Below the pieces are notes generated by a model. That model was not told the origin of the DNA and made no database searches. It was given only the letters and a program-made list of their open reading frames with translations. From Zhihengliuella alba (lineage in GTDB: Bacteria; Actinomycetota; Actinomycetes; Actinomycetales; Micrococcaceae), in contig NZ_BAABCJ010000001.1 in assembly GCF_039538765.1 (NCBI RefSeq), forward strand, positions 682,001-746,000: a stretch of 64,000 nucleotides of DNA, in the 5' to 3' direction. The translations under genes and the position numbers were made by a program. This document shows positions 52,377 to 64,000 of this stretch, one piece after another. The stretch's first letter is position 1; every line of letters begins with the position of its first letter.

Positions 52377-53717
52377 CTAGAGGATGCCGAGGTACCGGTT
52401 GATCTCGAACGGCGAGACGTTCTGCCGGTAGTCCGCCCACTCGTCGCGCTTGTTGCGCAGGAACGACTCGAAGACCTGCTCGCCGAGGATGTCGGCGACG
52501 AGCTCGGACTCCTCCATCACCCGGATCGCGTCGTGCAGGCTGCCGGGCAGCGGGCTGTGCCCCAGCGCGCGGCGCTCGGCCGTGGAGAGGCTCCAGACGT
52601 CCTCCTCCGCCGCCGGTGCGAGCTCGTAGCCCTCCTGGATGCCCTTGAGGCCCGCGCCCAGCAGCACGGCGTAGGCGAGGTAGGGGTTGGCGGCGGAGTC
52701 GATCCCGCGGTATTCGATCCGCGCGGACTGGCCCTTGTTCGGCTTGTACAGCGGGACCCGCACCAGGGCGGAGCGGTTGTTGTGCCCCCAGGACAGGTGG
52801 CTCGGCGCCTCTCCCCCGCCCCAGAGGCGCTTGTACGAATTCACGAACTGGTTCGTCACGGCGGTGAACTCCGGTGCGTGCTTGAGCACGCCGGCGATGA
52901 ACTGCCGTGCGGTCTGGGAGAGCTGGTACTCGTGCCCGGCCTCGAAGAAGGCATTGGTGTCGCCCTCGAAGAGCGAGAAATGCGTGTGCATCCCGGAGCC
53001 GGGGTGCTCGGAGAACGGCTTGGGCATGAACGTCGCGTAGATCCCCTGCTGGATCGCCACCTCCTTCACGACGGTCCGGAAGGTCATGATGTTGTCGGCC
53101 GTCTGCAGCGCGTCCGCGTAGCGCAGATCGATCTCGTTCTGGCCCGGGCCGTTCTCGTGGTGGCTGAACTCCACGGAGATGCCCACGGCCTCGAGCATGG
53201 TCACGGCGTTGCGCCGGAAATCCTGCGCGACGCCGCCGGTCACGTGGTCGAAGTATCCGCCCTGGTCGACGGGGACGGGGTCGCCGGCCGCATTGAGGTC
53301 GTCCGATTCGAGCAGGTAGAACTCGATCTCCGGGTGGGTGTAGCACGTGAAGCCCATGTCGGCGGCGGCGGCCAGCTGCCGCTTGAGCACGTGGCGCGGG
53401 TCGGCCGGCGACGGCGAGCCGTCTGGCGTGAGGATGTCGCAGAACATTCGCGACGTCGGCTCCGTCTGACCGCGCCAGGGCAGGATCTGGAAGGTGGAGG
53501 GGTCCGGCTGCAGCAGCATGTCCGCCTCATAGATCCGGGACAGCCCCTCGATGGAGGAGCCGTCGAAGCCGAGGCCCTCCTCGAAGGCCCCCTCGACCTC
53601 GGCCGGGGCGAGTGCGACGGACTTGAGCGATCCGACGACGTCGGTGAACCACAGTCTGACGAACCTGACGTCCCGTTCCTCGATAGTCCTCAGCACGAAC
53701 TCCTGCTGACGATCCAC
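52377..53717 (-). CDS. glnA2: Glutamine synthetase GlnA2 type (non-adenylylated)
   Basis: 446 residues with the GS fold: LWFTDVVGSLKSVALA, GFDGSSIEGL, EIEFYLLE, NEIDLRYADAL, HPGSGMHTHFSLF. The loop that carries the adenylylated Tyr in GlnA reads EDVWSLSTAERRALG, with Trp in place of Tyr, so GlnE cannot act on it. GlnA2 proteins of Actinobacteria make little glutamine synthetase activity and some act on polyamines (family knowledge; not tested here). Start GTG 53717 with GGAAGGAG 8 nt upstream. First gene of the glnA2-glnE operon. Confidence 0.94.
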   Translation of the reverse strand: MDRQQEFVLRTIEERDVRFVRLWFTDVVGSLKSVALAPAEVEGAFEEGLGFDGSSIEGLSRIYEADMLLQPDPSTFQILPWRGQTEPTSRMFCDILTPDGSPSPADPRHVLKRQLAAAADMGFTCYTHPEIEFYLLESDDLNAAGDPVPVDQGGYFDHVTGGVAQDFRRNAVTMLEAVGISVEFSHHENGPGQNEIDLRYADALQTADNIMTFRTVVKEVAIQQGIYATFMPKPFSEHPGSGMHTHFSLFEGDTNAFFEAGHEYQLSQTARQFIAGVLKHAPEFTAVTNQFVNSYKRLWGGGEAPSHLSWGHNNRSALVRVPLYKPNKGQSARIEYRGIDSAANPYLAYAVLLGAGLKGIQEGYELAPAAEEDVWSLSTAERRALGHSPLPGSLHDAIRVMEESELVADILGEQVFESFLRNKRDEWADYRQNVSPFEINRYLGIL

Positions 53718-53820
53718 GTGCGTCTCCTTCCGTCCGGCCGACCGGCGCCGCGGGGCGCCGCCGATGTCACTCTACTCGCGGACCAGTATGACCGGCTCAC
53801 ATGTCAGGCGGGTTTCAAAC

Positions 53821-53826
53821 TACCCT
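53821..53826 (+). promoter_or_regulatory. -10 box, leaderless panB
   Basis: TACCCT followed by 7 nt and ATG 53834. Confidence 0.5.
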
Positions 53827-53833
53827 TGCCCCT

Positions 53834-54676
53834 ATGACACACGAGGAGAACGCGCCCGCTTCAGGCACCCCCTCCGAGCGTCCCGCGAAGGTCCGGATCC
53901 ACCACCTCGCGCGCGCCAAGGAGGAAGGCCGGAAGTTCACGATGCTCACCGCCTACGACGCCCTGATGGCCGAGGTCTTCGATGCGGCCGGGATCGACAC
54001 CCTGCTGGTTGGGGACTCGGCGGCGAACAACATGATGGGGCACGCGACGACGCTGCCGATCACGGTGGACGAGATGCTGGTCTTCTCGCGCTCGGTGGCG
54101 GCAGGCGCCCAACGGGCGCTCGTCGTGTGCGACCTCCCGTTCGGCTCCTACGAGGAGTCCGTGGAGCAGGCGGTTCGCACCGGGGTCCGCTTCATGAAGG
54201 AGGGCGGGGCGCACGCGGTGAAGATCGAGGGCGGCGCCTACTACGCGGACCACGTCCGCGCCCTGGTGAACGCCGGCGTGCCCGTGATCGCCCACATCGG
54301 CTTCACCCCGCAGAGCGAGCACGCGCTCGGCGGCTATCGGGTGCAGGGGCGTGGCGATGCGGCGACGGCCCTGATCGACGACGCCCGCGCCCTCGAGGCC
54401 GCCGGCGCGTTCTGCGTCCTGATGGAGATGGTCCCCGCCGAGGTGGCGGCGGAGGTCGACGCCGCACTGGACGTCCCCACCATCGGCATCGGGGCCGGAA
54501 GTGCGACGACGGGCCAGGTCCTCGTCTGGCAGGACATGCTCGGCCTGCGCCGTGGGCGCCTGCCGCGCTTCGTGAAGCAGTACGCGGACCTGCGGTCCGT
54601 GGTGCACGACGCCGCCACGGCCTACCGCGAGGACGTCGTCTCGGGCGCGTTCCCCGCGCAGGGGCAATCGTTCTGA
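53834..54676 (+). CDS. panB: 3-methyl-2-oxobutanoate hydroxymethyltransferase
   Basis: Transfers a hydroxymethyl group from methylene-tetrahydrofolate to 2-oxoisovalerate, giving ketopantoate for pantothenate and CoA. 280 residues: KFTMLTAYDALMAEVFDAAGIDTLLVGDSAANNMMGH with the Mg-binding Asp, KIEGG, HIGFTPQS, and IGIGAG near residue 215. ATG 53834 is preferred over 53801 because TACCCT lies 7 nt upstream and the 11 extra residues are unconserved. Divergent from glnA2 across 116 bp. Confidence 0.95.
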   Translation: MTHEENAPASGTPSERPAKVRIHHLARAKEEGRKFTMLTAYDALMAEVFDAAGIDTLLVGDSAANNMMGHATTLPITVDEMLVFSRSVAAGAQRALVVCDLPFGSYEESVEQAVRTGVRFMKEGGAHAVKIEGGAYYADHVRALVNAGVPVIAHIGFTPQSEHALGGYRVQGRGDAATALIDDARALEAAGAFCVLMEMVPAEVAAEVDAALDVPTIGIGAGSATTGQVLVWQDMLGLRRGRLPRFVKQYADLRSVVHDAATAYREDVVSGAFPAQGQSF

Positions 54677-54763
54677 GTCGCCGCACCCCGCGGCGCCCGG
54701 CGGCCGGATGCGGCGCCACCCGTCCATGATGTAAGGTGCATCACGGACGGGTGCCGACCCGGG

Positions 54764-54937
54764 CTACTCGTCCTCTGCGTCCCACGCCTCGTTGCGGCGG
54801 CGCACTTTCTCGAGGGCCTGCTCGGCCTCCGCCCGCGTTGGGTACGGACCGAGCAGCTTGGTCCAGTCCGACTGGGGCCCGTCCTCGACCTGATGTGTTT
54901 CGACGTTGAACCAGAAATCTCCGGTGGGCTCGCTCAT
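54764..54937 (-). CDS. SPOR-like small protein, 57 residues
   Basis: Short protein: MSEPTGDFWFNVETHQVEDGPQSDWTK then LGPYPTRAEAEQALEKVRRRNEAWDAEDE. The pattern (an FWFNVETHQVE strand, then LGPY-T-AEAEQALEKV) matches the short actinobacterial SPOR-domain-like family also annotated as methionine aminopeptidase-linked. Function unknown. A perfect ribosome site (GGAGGAG, 6 nt) selects ATG 54937 over the longer frame to 54985. Divergent from map. Confidence 0.85.
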   Translation of the reverse strand: MSEPTGDFWFNVETHQVEDGPQSDWTKLLGPYPTRAEAEQALEKVRRRNEAWDAEDE

Positions 54938-55028
54938 CGGTTTCTCCTCCCATGTGGATCCGCGGTGCAATGGGGCTCGCGTCACCCGTTGTCAGCCACC
55001 ATACTCGCACGCCTTCTGGGCGCGCGGA

Positions 55029-55034
55029 TAGGAT
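55029..55034 (+). promoter_or_regulatory. -10 box, leaderless map
   Basis: TAGGAT followed by 7 nt and ATG 55042. Confidence 0.55.
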
Positions 55035-55041
55035 CGAAAGC

Positions 55042-55914
55042 ATGGCCGCACCCACCGCACCTGCCGGGCGCCTCGAGCCCGGCCGCCCCACGCCCTCCCG
55101 GACCGTCCCCGCGTCGATCCCGCGCCCCGAGTACGTCGGCAAGCCGGCACCGGCCCCCTACGAGGGGTCGGACGTCCACGATGCCGAGACCGTCGCGCGC
55201 ATCCGGCGGGCGGGACGCGTCGCGGCCCAGGCACTCGTCGAGGTCGGTCGCGCGGCGCAGCCGGGCGTCACGACGGACGAGCTGGACCGGGTCGGCCACG
55301 AGTACCTCCTCGACCACGGCGCCTATCCCTCGACGCTGGGCTACCGCGGTTTCTCCAAGAGCGTCTGCACCTCGATCAACGAGGTCATCTGCCACGGCAT
55401 CCCGGACACCACGCGGCTGGAGGACGGCGACATCGTCAATGTGGACATCACCGGCTACCTCGACGGCGTCCACGGCGACACCAACGCCACGTTCCTCGTC
55501 GGCGATGTCGGCGAGGAGTCCCGGCTGCTGGTCGAGCGCACCGAGGAGTCCCTGCGCCGCGCGATCCGCGCCGTCGCGCCCGGCCGTGAGCTCAACGTCA
55601 TCGGGCGCACCATCTCGGCGTACGCCAAGCGTTTCGGCTACGGCGTCGTCCGCGACTTCACCGGCCACGGCGTGGGCAAGGCCTTTCACACGGGTCTCGT
55701 GATCCCCCACTACGATGCCGCCCCTGGCTACAGCCAACTGATGGAACCGGGCATGGTCTTCACCATCGAGCCCATGCTCACGCTCGGGACGCACGAGTGG
55801 GAGATGTGGGACGACGGCTGGACCGCGGTGACCCGGGACCGCCGGCGTACCGCCCAGTTCGAGCACACCCTCGTGGTCACCGAGTCCGGTGCCGATGTCT
55901 TGACGCTCCCCTAG
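55042..55914 (+). CDS. map: Methionine aminopeptidase, type I
   Basis: Removes the initiator Met from nascent proteins. 290 residues: a 35-residue Pro-rich N-terminal extension (as in mycobacterial MapB, where it may contact the ribosome), then the pita-bread domain. Metal ligands: Asp in NVDITGYLDGVHGDTNATF (two Asp), His in GHGVGKAFHTG, Glu in FTIEPM and Glu in QFEHTLVV. Predicted leaderless. It is separated from ppgK by 48 nt and may be read through into it. Confidence 0.95.
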   Translation: MAAPTAPAGRLEPGRPTPSRTVPASIPRPEYVGKPAPAPYEGSDVHDAETVARIRRAGRVAAQALVEVGRAAQPGVTTDELDRVGHEYLLDHGAYPSTLGYRGFSKSVCTSINEVICHGIPDTTRLEDGDIVNVDITGYLDGVHGDTNATFLVGDVGEESRLLVERTEESLRRAIRAVAPGRELNVIGRTISAYAKRFGYGVVRDFTGHGVGKAFHTGLVIPHYDAAPGYSQLMEPGMVFTIEPMLTLGTHEWEMWDDGWTAVTRDRRRTAQFEHTLVVTESGADVLTLP

Positions 55915-55962
55915 CCCCGCCCTGTTCAGTCCACTCCGCCCGAGAAAACAAGAGGAACCCAC

Positions 55963-56763
55963 ATGGCCAAGGACAACAAGACCGCCAGCCCGGCCACCGC
56001 GATCGGCATCGACATCGGTGGCACCGGGATGAAGGGCGGCATCGTCGACCTCCAGCAGGGCAAGCTCATCGGGGAGCGCTTCCGCATCCCCACGCCGAAG
56101 CCCTCCACTCCGGAGGCCGTGGCGGACGTCGTCGGCGAGATCGTCGAGGAGCTCATGAAGCGGGACGCTGCCCCGGATCCGAGCACGCCGGTCGGCGCCG
56201 CCTTCCCGGCGATCATCGACGACGGCGTGGCCCGCTCGGCGGCGAACGTGGACAAGACCTGGATCGATGCGGACGTGGACGGCATCTTCACGGCCCGTCT
56301 GGGCCGAGAAGTCCACATCATCAACGACGCCGACGCGGCCGGGCTGGCCGAGGCCCGCTACGGCGCCGGTCGCGGCGTCAAGGGCTCCGTCCTGGCCATC
56401 ACGCTGGGCACCGGCATCGGCTCCGCGATGCTCTACAACGGCACGCTGATCCCGAACTTCGAGCTCGGCCACCTCGAGGTGGACGGGCACGACGCCGAGA
56501 GCCGCGCCTCGGCGTCGGCTCGCGAGCGCGAGGATCTGCCCTGGCCGGAGTACTCCGAGCGGCTCCAGCGCTACTTCTCCCACGTCGAGTTCCTCTTCTC
56601 GCCGAAGCTGTTCATCATCGGCGGCGGCATCTCGAAGCGCGCGGAGGACTTCCTGCCGAATCTCGACCTGCGGACCCCCACGGTGGTCGCGGAGCTGAAG
56701 AACAACGCGGGCATCGTCGGGGCCGCCCTGCAGGCAGCCCTGCACTTCGACCTGGTCGACTAG
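55963..56763 (+). CDS. ppgK: Polyphosphate glucokinase
   Basis: Phosphorylates glucose using polyphosphate (or ATP). 266 residues of the ROK fold: IGIDIGGTGMKGGIVDL (phosphate loop), the catalytic Asp in INDADAAGLAEA, TLGTGIGSAM and NFELGHLEVDGHDAESRAS, which is the polyphosphate glucokinase version and lacks the zinc-binding cysteines of repressor-type ROK proteins. FIIGGGISKRAEDFLP is near the end. Ribosome site AGAGGAA lies about 7 nt before ATG. A strong hairpin follows. Confidence 0.95.
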   Translation: MAKDNKTASPATAIGIDIGGTGMKGGIVDLQQGKLIGERFRIPTPKPSTPEAVADVVGEIVEELMKRDAAPDPSTPVGAAFPAIIDDGVARSAANVDKTWIDADVDGIFTARLGREVHIINDADAAGLAEARYGAGRGVKGSVLAITLGTGIGSAMLYNGTLIPNFELGHLEVDGHDAESRASASAREREDLPWPEYSERLQRYFSHVEFLFSPKLFIIGGGISKRAEDFLPNLDLRTPTVVAELKNNAGIVGAALQAALHFDLVD

Positions 56764-56788
56764 ACTCCGGACCCCGGCCCAGACGACG

Positions 56789-56825
56789 GCGCCCCGGCCT
56801 CCCGTGTCACGGGAGGCCGGGGCGC
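56789..56825. terminator. Hairpin between ppgK and nrdR
   Basis: 18-bp perfect arms (56789-56806 with 56808-56825), palindrome almost without loop; shared by the convergent genes. Confidence 0.8.
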
Positions 56826-56862
56826 TGCGGTATCGGAACGAGGAGAGGGCCTGCCGGCGTCG

Positions 56863-57351
56863 TCAGTCGGCCGTGAGAGGACGCTGCCGGCCCTGCGGGC
56901 CGTCCTCGGCTCCGGCGCGGAGCGCCGCGATGGACTGCTCGAAGTCCTCCAGGGACTCGAAGTCCTGGTAGACGCTCGCGAACCGGAGGTAGGCGACCTG
57001 GTCGAGTTTCTGCAGCGGCCCGAGGATCGCGAGTCCCACCTGGTGGGCATCGATCTCGGCGGCGCCGGAGGAACGGACCTGCTCCTCGACCTCCTGGGCC
57101 AGGACGGCGAGATCGTCGTCGGTCACCGGACGGCCCTGGCACGCCTTGCGCACCCCGTTGATGACCTTCGCGCGGCTGAACGGCTCGGCGACGCCGGAGC
57201 GCTTGATCACGGACAGGCTGGTGGTCTCGAGCGTGGTGAAGCGGCGCCCGCACTCGGCGCACTGGCGCCGCCGGCGGATCGCGGAGCCGTCCTCGGTCAG
57301 ACGGGAGTCGACGACGCGGGAGTCGGAATGGCGGCAGTAGGGACAGTGCAC
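56863..57351 (-). CDS. nrdR: Transcriptional repressor NrdR
   Basis: Represses ribonucleotide reductase genes when bound to dATP/ATP. 162 residues: zinc ribbon Cys3-x2-Cys6 and Cys31-x2-Cys34, RRRRQCAECGRRFTT, then an ATP-cone (about 45-140) with VIKRSGVAEPFSRAKVINGVRKAC. Ends in a 20-residue unconserved tail. GTG 57351 with GAAAGG about 9 nt upstream; TACACT at 57395-57400 is a possible -10. No NrdR box is seen near its own promoter. Confidence 0.95.
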   Translation of the reverse strand: MHCPYCRHSDSRVVDSRLTEDGSAIRRRRQCAECGRRFTTLETTSLSVIKRSGVAEPFSRAKVINGVRKACQGRPVTDDDLAVLAQEVEEQVRSSGAAEIDAHQVGLAILGPLQKLDQVAYLRFASVYQDFESLEDFEQSIAALRAGAEDGPQGRQRPLTAD

Positions 57352-57477
57352 CGGCGGACCTTTCTTCCAACTCGTACGGCGGACAGCTGGATCCAGTGTA
57401 GTCGCAACGGGATCGGCAGCCGTCCGTCGGCGGAGTCCGCCCGCCGCAGGTGTCGCCTCGCCGGGGTCTGGGCTGTG

Positions 57478-57494
57478 CCCGGGCAGTGCCCGGG
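57478..57494 (-). terminator. Hairpin directly after hisD
   Basis: CCCGGGCA/TGCCCGGG (57478-57485, 57487-57494), starting 2 nt beyond the hisD stop on the minus strand. Confidence 0.5.
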
Positions 57495-57496
57495 GG

Positions 57497-58888
57497 TCAG
57501 CGGGCCTCGGCGCGTCGGCGGATGGCGACGGCGTCCCCGTGAGCGGGCAGGTCCTCCGCCCGGGCCAGGACCTCGACGTGCTCGGCCACCTGCCCCAGGC
57601 CGGCCCGCCCGTACTCGATGACCTGGATGGCCTTGAGGAAGGTGGCCACGTTGAGCCCGGAGGCGTACGCGGCCGTGCCGCTGGTCGGCAGGACGTGGTT
57701 CGATCCCGCGGCGTAGTCGCCCAGGCTCACCGGGCTGTAGGGGCCCACGAACACGGCGCCGGCGGAGGTGATGCGCGCGGCCACGCTGCGCGCCTCCTCC
57801 GTGAGGATCTCGAGGTGCTCCGCCGCATACACGTCCGCGACCCGGATCCCCTCGGCGAGGTCGTCGACGAGGATGACGGCGGACTGCTCGCCGGTCAGCG
57901 CCGTGCGGACCCTGTCACTGTGCTTCGTCCGGAGCGTCTGCCACCGGAGCGCCTCCTGGACGCGGTCCGCGAGCGCCGCGGACGCCGTGATGAGGACAGC
58001 GGCGGCGTTGGGGTCGTGCTCGGCCTGGCTGATCATGTCGGCGGCGACGAAGTCGGGGTCGGCGGAGTCGTCGGCGAGGATCGCGATCTCGGTCGGTCCG
58101 GCCTCGGCGTCGATGCCGACGAGGCCCTTGACGAGGCGCTTCGCCGTCGCGACGTACACGTTGCCCGGGCCGGTGACGACGTCGACCGGCTCGATCTCGG
58201 CAGCCTCGCCGGTGGGATCGATGCCGTGGGCGAACGCCGCGATCGCCTGCGCACCGCCGATGGCGTGCACTTCCTGGATGCCGAGGAGGTAGGCGGCCGC
58301 GAGGATGGTCGGATGCGGAAGACCGCCGAACTCGCGCTGCGGCGGGGAGGCGAGGGCGAGCGAGCCGACGCCGGCCGCCTGGGCGGGGACGGCGTTCATC
58401 ACCACGGAGCTCGGGTAGACGGCCAGCCCGCCCGGCACGTAGAGGCCGACGCGGCGGACCGGCTCCCAGCGCTGGGTGACGCTGGCGCCGTCGCCGTAGT
58501 CGACGACCGTGTCCTCCGGACGCTGGGCGCGGGCGAAGATCCGCGCGCGCCGGATGGATTCCTCGAGCGCTGCCCGGATCTCCGGATCGAGCTGCTCGGC
58601 GGCCCGGCGCAGCTCAACGGCCGGCACCAGCGTGGTCTGCTGGACGACGCCGTCGAACTGCTGGGCGAGGTCGGCGAGGGCGGTGAAGCCCTCGGCGCGG
58701 ACGCGACGGATGATGCCCTCGACCGCCTCCGTGGCGCCGGCGATGTCCTGCTCCGGCCGGGGCATGACGGCCTTCAGCTCGGCATGCGTGAGCGGATGCC
58801 CGGTGGCGGCGCGACGCAGATCGAGGCGGCGGACGAGCGGGGCGTCGGCGGCACTGCTGGGGCTGGCATTCAGGTTCATCTCACTCAC
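57497..58888 (-). CDS. hisD: Histidinol dehydrogenase
   Basis: Oxidises histidinol to histidine with NAD+ and zinc, the last step of histidine synthesis. 463 residues: GLYVPGGLAVYPSSVVMNAVPA, GGAQAIAAFAHG, VDVVTGPGNVYVATAKR, the zinc/active-site segment DMISQAEHDPNA, and YAAEHLEI plus GDYAAGSNHVLPT. Start GTG 58888: TAAGCT lies 6 nt upstream and no ribosome site is present, so leaderless translation from GTG is predicted; ATG 58879 is a less likely alternative. No other his gene adjoins it here. Confidence 0.95.
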   Translation of the reverse strand: MSEMNLNASPSSAADAPLVRRLDLRRAATGHPLTHAELKAVMPRPEQDIAGATEAVEGIIRRVRAEGFTALADLAQQFDGVVQQTTLVPAVELRRAAEQLDPEIRAALEESIRRARIFARAQRPEDTVVDYGDGASVTQRWEPVRRVGLYVPGGLAVYPSSVVMNAVPAQAAGVGSLALASPPQREFGGLPHPTILAAAYLLGIQEVHAIGGAQAIAAFAHGIDPTGEAAEIEPVDVVTGPGNVYVATAKRLVKGLVGIDAEAGPTEIAILADDSADPDFVAADMISQAEHDPNAAAVLITASAALADRVQEALRWQTLRTKHSDRVRTALTGEQSAVILVDDLAEGIRVADVYAAEHLEILTEEARSVAARITSAGAVFVGPYSPVSLGDYAAGSNHVLPTSGTAAYASGLNVATFLKAIQVIEYGRAGLGQVAEHVEVLARAEDLPAHGDAVAIRRRAEAR

Positions 58889-58894
58889 CCCACC

Positions 58895-58900
58895 AGCTTA
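58895..58900 (-). promoter_or_regulatory. -10 box, leaderless hisD
   Basis: TAAGCT on the minus strand, 6 nt before GTG 58888. Confidence 0.5.
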
Positions 58901-58978
58901 CGACGCCTGCGCGGCGGCACCCGGACGGTGCCCGCGACTGTGACGCGCGCGACCTGCCGCGTCCGGGCCGCGGCCCCG

Positions 58979-59000
58979 GTCCCGCCGCTCCGGGCGGGCC
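58979..59000 (-). terminator. Hairpin after dnaE
   Basis: CCCGCC/GGCGGG (58981-58986, 58993-58998) with a 6-nt loop, directly after the dnaE stop. Confidence 0.4.
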
Positions 59001-59002
59001 GA

Positions 59003-62566
<3,564 letters not shown>

Positions 62567-62572
62567 CCGTAC

Positions 62573-62578
62573 AGTCTA
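62573..62578 (-). promoter_or_regulatory. -10 box, leaderless dnaE
   Basis: TAGACT on the minus strand, 7 nt before GTG 62566. Confidence 0.55.
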
Positions 62579-62624
62579 GGAGCCAGCTCCGACGTGTTGG
62601 CGCCATCGACCCGGCGCGGGGCGC

Positions 62625-63563
62625 TCAGGCGAGGTCGGCTCCGTCACGCAGGAGGTCGAGGGCCTGCTGCAGGTCCGCGGGGTAACCGCTCTCGAAGTCG
62701 ACCCACTCCCCCGTGACCGGGTGCGGGAAGCCGAGGCGGTGGGCGTGGAGCCACTGTCGGGTCAGACCGAGCGTCGAGGCCAGACGCGGATCCGCGCCGT
62801 AGGTCAGGTCGCCTGCGCACGGATGGCGCAGCGCGGAGAAGTGCACGCGGATCTGGTGGGTGCGGCCCGTCTCCAGGTGGACCTCGACGAGGGAGGCGCG
62901 TCCGAACGCCTCGACGACCTCGTAGTGCGTGATGGAGGGGCGCCCGTCCTCAGTGACGGCGAACTTCCACTCGTGGCCGGGGTGGCGACCGATCGCGGCG
63001 TCGATCGTCCCGCGCATGGGGTCCGGGATGCCCTGCACCACCGCATGGTAGACCTTGGTCGGGGTCCTATCCCGGAAGGCCTGCTTCAGGGCGGTGTAGG
63101 CGCGCTCGCTCGTCGCGACGGCCATCAGCCCGGAGGTACCGACGTCCAGCCGGTGGACGATCCCCTGGCGCTCCGCCGCGCCCGACGTGCTGATGCGGTA
63201 CCCGGCGGCGGCCAGGGCGCCGACGACGGTGGGCCCGACCCAGCCCGGCGACGGGTGCGCGGCGACGCCCACGGGCTTGTCGATCACGACGAAGTCGGGA
63301 TCCTCTGCGACGATCTTCAGGTCCTCCACGGCCTCCACCTTCACGGCCAGCGGGTCTTCCCGGTCCGGCACCGATACTTCGACGATCTCCCCGCGGGCGA
63401 GCCGACGGGACTTGGCTGCGGGCCGCCCCTCCACGGCGACGAGCCCGTCACGGCACCACTGGGCGGTCCGCGTCCGCGACTCGCCGAGGGAGTCCGCCAC
63501 GAAGGCGTCGACCCGCACGCCGTCGTCCTCCTCGAAGACCTCGAGGAACTCCTGTCCGCTCAC
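62625..63563 (-). CDS. RluA-family 23S rRNA pseudouridine synthase (RluD-like)
   Basis: Isomerises uridines of 23S rRNA. 312 residues: S4 RNA-binding domain (VRVDAFVADSLGESRTRTAQWCRDGLVAVEG, about 15-75), then the synthase domain with IVHRLDVGTSGLM (catalytic Asp), KVYHAVVQG and RTHQIRVHFSALRHP. The start GTG 63563 overlaps the lspA stop (GTGA), giving coupled translation; lspA-rluD pairing is common in bacteria. Confidence 0.94.
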   Translation of the reverse strand: MSGQEFLEVFEEDDGVRVDAFVADSLGESRTRTAQWCRDGLVAVEGRPAAKSRRLARGEIVEVSVPDREDPLAVKVEAVEDLKIVAEDPDFVVIDKPVGVAAHPSPGWVGPTVVGALAAAGYRISTSGAAERQGIVHRLDVGTSGLMAVATSERAYTALKQAFRDRTPTKVYHAVVQGIPDPMRGTIDAAIGRHPGHEWKFAVTEDGRPSITHYEVVEAFGRASLVEVHLETGRTHQIRVHFSALRHPCAGDLTYGADPRLASTLGLTRQWLHAHRLGFPHPVTGEWVDFESGYPADLQQALDLLRDGADLA

Positions 63564-64000
63564 GGGTGCTCCCGCTCCGGCTGATCCGCGCCGCTGCCGG
63601 ACGCGCCGGCGCCCTCGCGCGAGCCGTCGAGGTTCACGCCGCGGAAGATGAGCAGGCAGACGGCGACCATGGAGCAGACGACGAAGGAGTCGGCGACATT
63701 GAACACGGCGAAGTTCGGTAGAGCGATGAAGTCGACGACGTGGCCCATGCCGAACGAGGGCTCCCTGAAGAGTCGGTCGATGAGGTTCCCGGCCGCACCC
63801 CCGGCGACCCCGCCGAGCGCGAGCGCCCACGGCAGATGGCGGACCTTGCGCAGCAGGATCGCCACATAGACCACCACGGCGGCCTGCAGGAGGGCGAACA
63901 CCCAGGTCACCTCCGTGCCGATGGAGAACGCCGCCCCCGGATTGAGGATGTAGTGCCACGACAGGATCGGGTCGATCACCGGGATCTTCTGCCCGAGGGT
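63560..64000 (-). CDS. lspA: Lipoprotein signal peptidase (signal peptidase II), 5' end outside window
   Basis: Cleaves signal peptides of prolipoproteins in the membrane. The frame is open to the window edge (QKIPVIDPILSWHYILNPGAAFSIG), so the N-terminal helix is missing; about 146 residues are present. Catalytic aspartates are in AAGNLIDRLF and FNVADSFVV, and the conserved Asn in LNPGAAFS. A polar 20-residue tail follows the last helix. Overlaps rluD by 4 bases. Confidence 0.95.
   Translation of the reverse strand, partial: TLGQKIPVIDPILSWHYILNPGAAFSIGTEVTWVFALLQAAVVVYVAILLRKVRHLPWALALGGVAGGAAGNLIDRLFREPSFGMGHVVDFIALPNFAVFNVADSFVVCSMVAVCLLIFRGVNLDGSREGAGASGSGADQPEREHP

Noticed and set aside
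52375..53346. Extension of the glnE frame into glnA2
   Set aside because: It overlaps glnA2 in another frame. GTG 52374 gives the normal GlnE length.

Overview
The window is a stretch of high-GC actinobacterial chromosome made up almost entirely of core genes. GTG starts, short 4-base (ATGA/GTGA) gene overlaps and family content (SepH, DUF3093, DUF4191, DUF4192, DUF4193, DUF5998, DUF7455, polyphosphate glucokinase, two glutamine synthetases plus GlnE) point to Actinomycetes. The order and the protein types fit Micrococcales, most likely Micrococcaceae; I cannot name a genus. No phage, insertion sequence, CRISPR array, rRNA or tRNA gene was seen.

Layout. 1-10.3 kb: 3' end of argG, an orphan 187-residue gene, a DUF402 gene, dxs, an MFS exporter, aconitase and a TRAM-domain RNA methyltransferase. 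10.3-17.4 kb: an APC-type permease divergent from two TrkA-type K+ regulatory proteins, then DUF3159, an OB-fold protein, DUF3710, dut, DUF3093 and DUF4193. This follows the M. tuberculosis Rv2689c-Rv2699c order as I recall it. 17.7-23.5 kb: sepH, a phosphodiesterase-like gene, DUF5998 and a GNAT/acyl-CoA-synthetase fusion. 23.5-32 kb: the two subunits of a type II topoisomerase flank a BlaI repressor/M56 protease pair; then DUF7455 and the principal sigma factor. 32-40 kb: DUF4192, PAC2, leucyl aminopeptidase, lpdA and sucB (E2). 40-54 kb: a membrane Ser/Thr kinase, lipB-lipA, DUF4191, RDD, glnA, a BCCT transporter, glnE, glnA2 and panB. This resembles Rv2213-Rv2225 with a transporter inserted. 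54-64 kb: map, ppgK, nrdR, hisD, dnaE, rluD and a truncated lspA.

Functional links. lipB/lipA make the lipoyl cofactor carried by the two lipoyl domains of the E2 encoded nearby, which lpdA re-oxidises. glnA, glnE and glnA2 form the nitrogen-assimilation set: glnA has a four-half-site GlnR-type operator and the Tyr that GlnE adenylylates, while GlnA2 lacks that Tyr. The permease and the two TrkA proteins look like a K+ uptake and gating set.

The main regulatory signals I read directly are: (1) twelve genes whose start codon lies only 6-7 nt after a TANNNT -10 hexamer, i.e. predicted leaderless mRNAs; (2) a SigH/SigR-type promoter upstream of rpoD; (3) the GlnR site of glnA; (4) a perfect BlaI-type operator; (5) a palindrome in the aconitase leader; and (6) several long GC hairpins between convergent genes, two of which incorporate stop codons or coding sequence. 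I did not find a clear novel multi-gene system.
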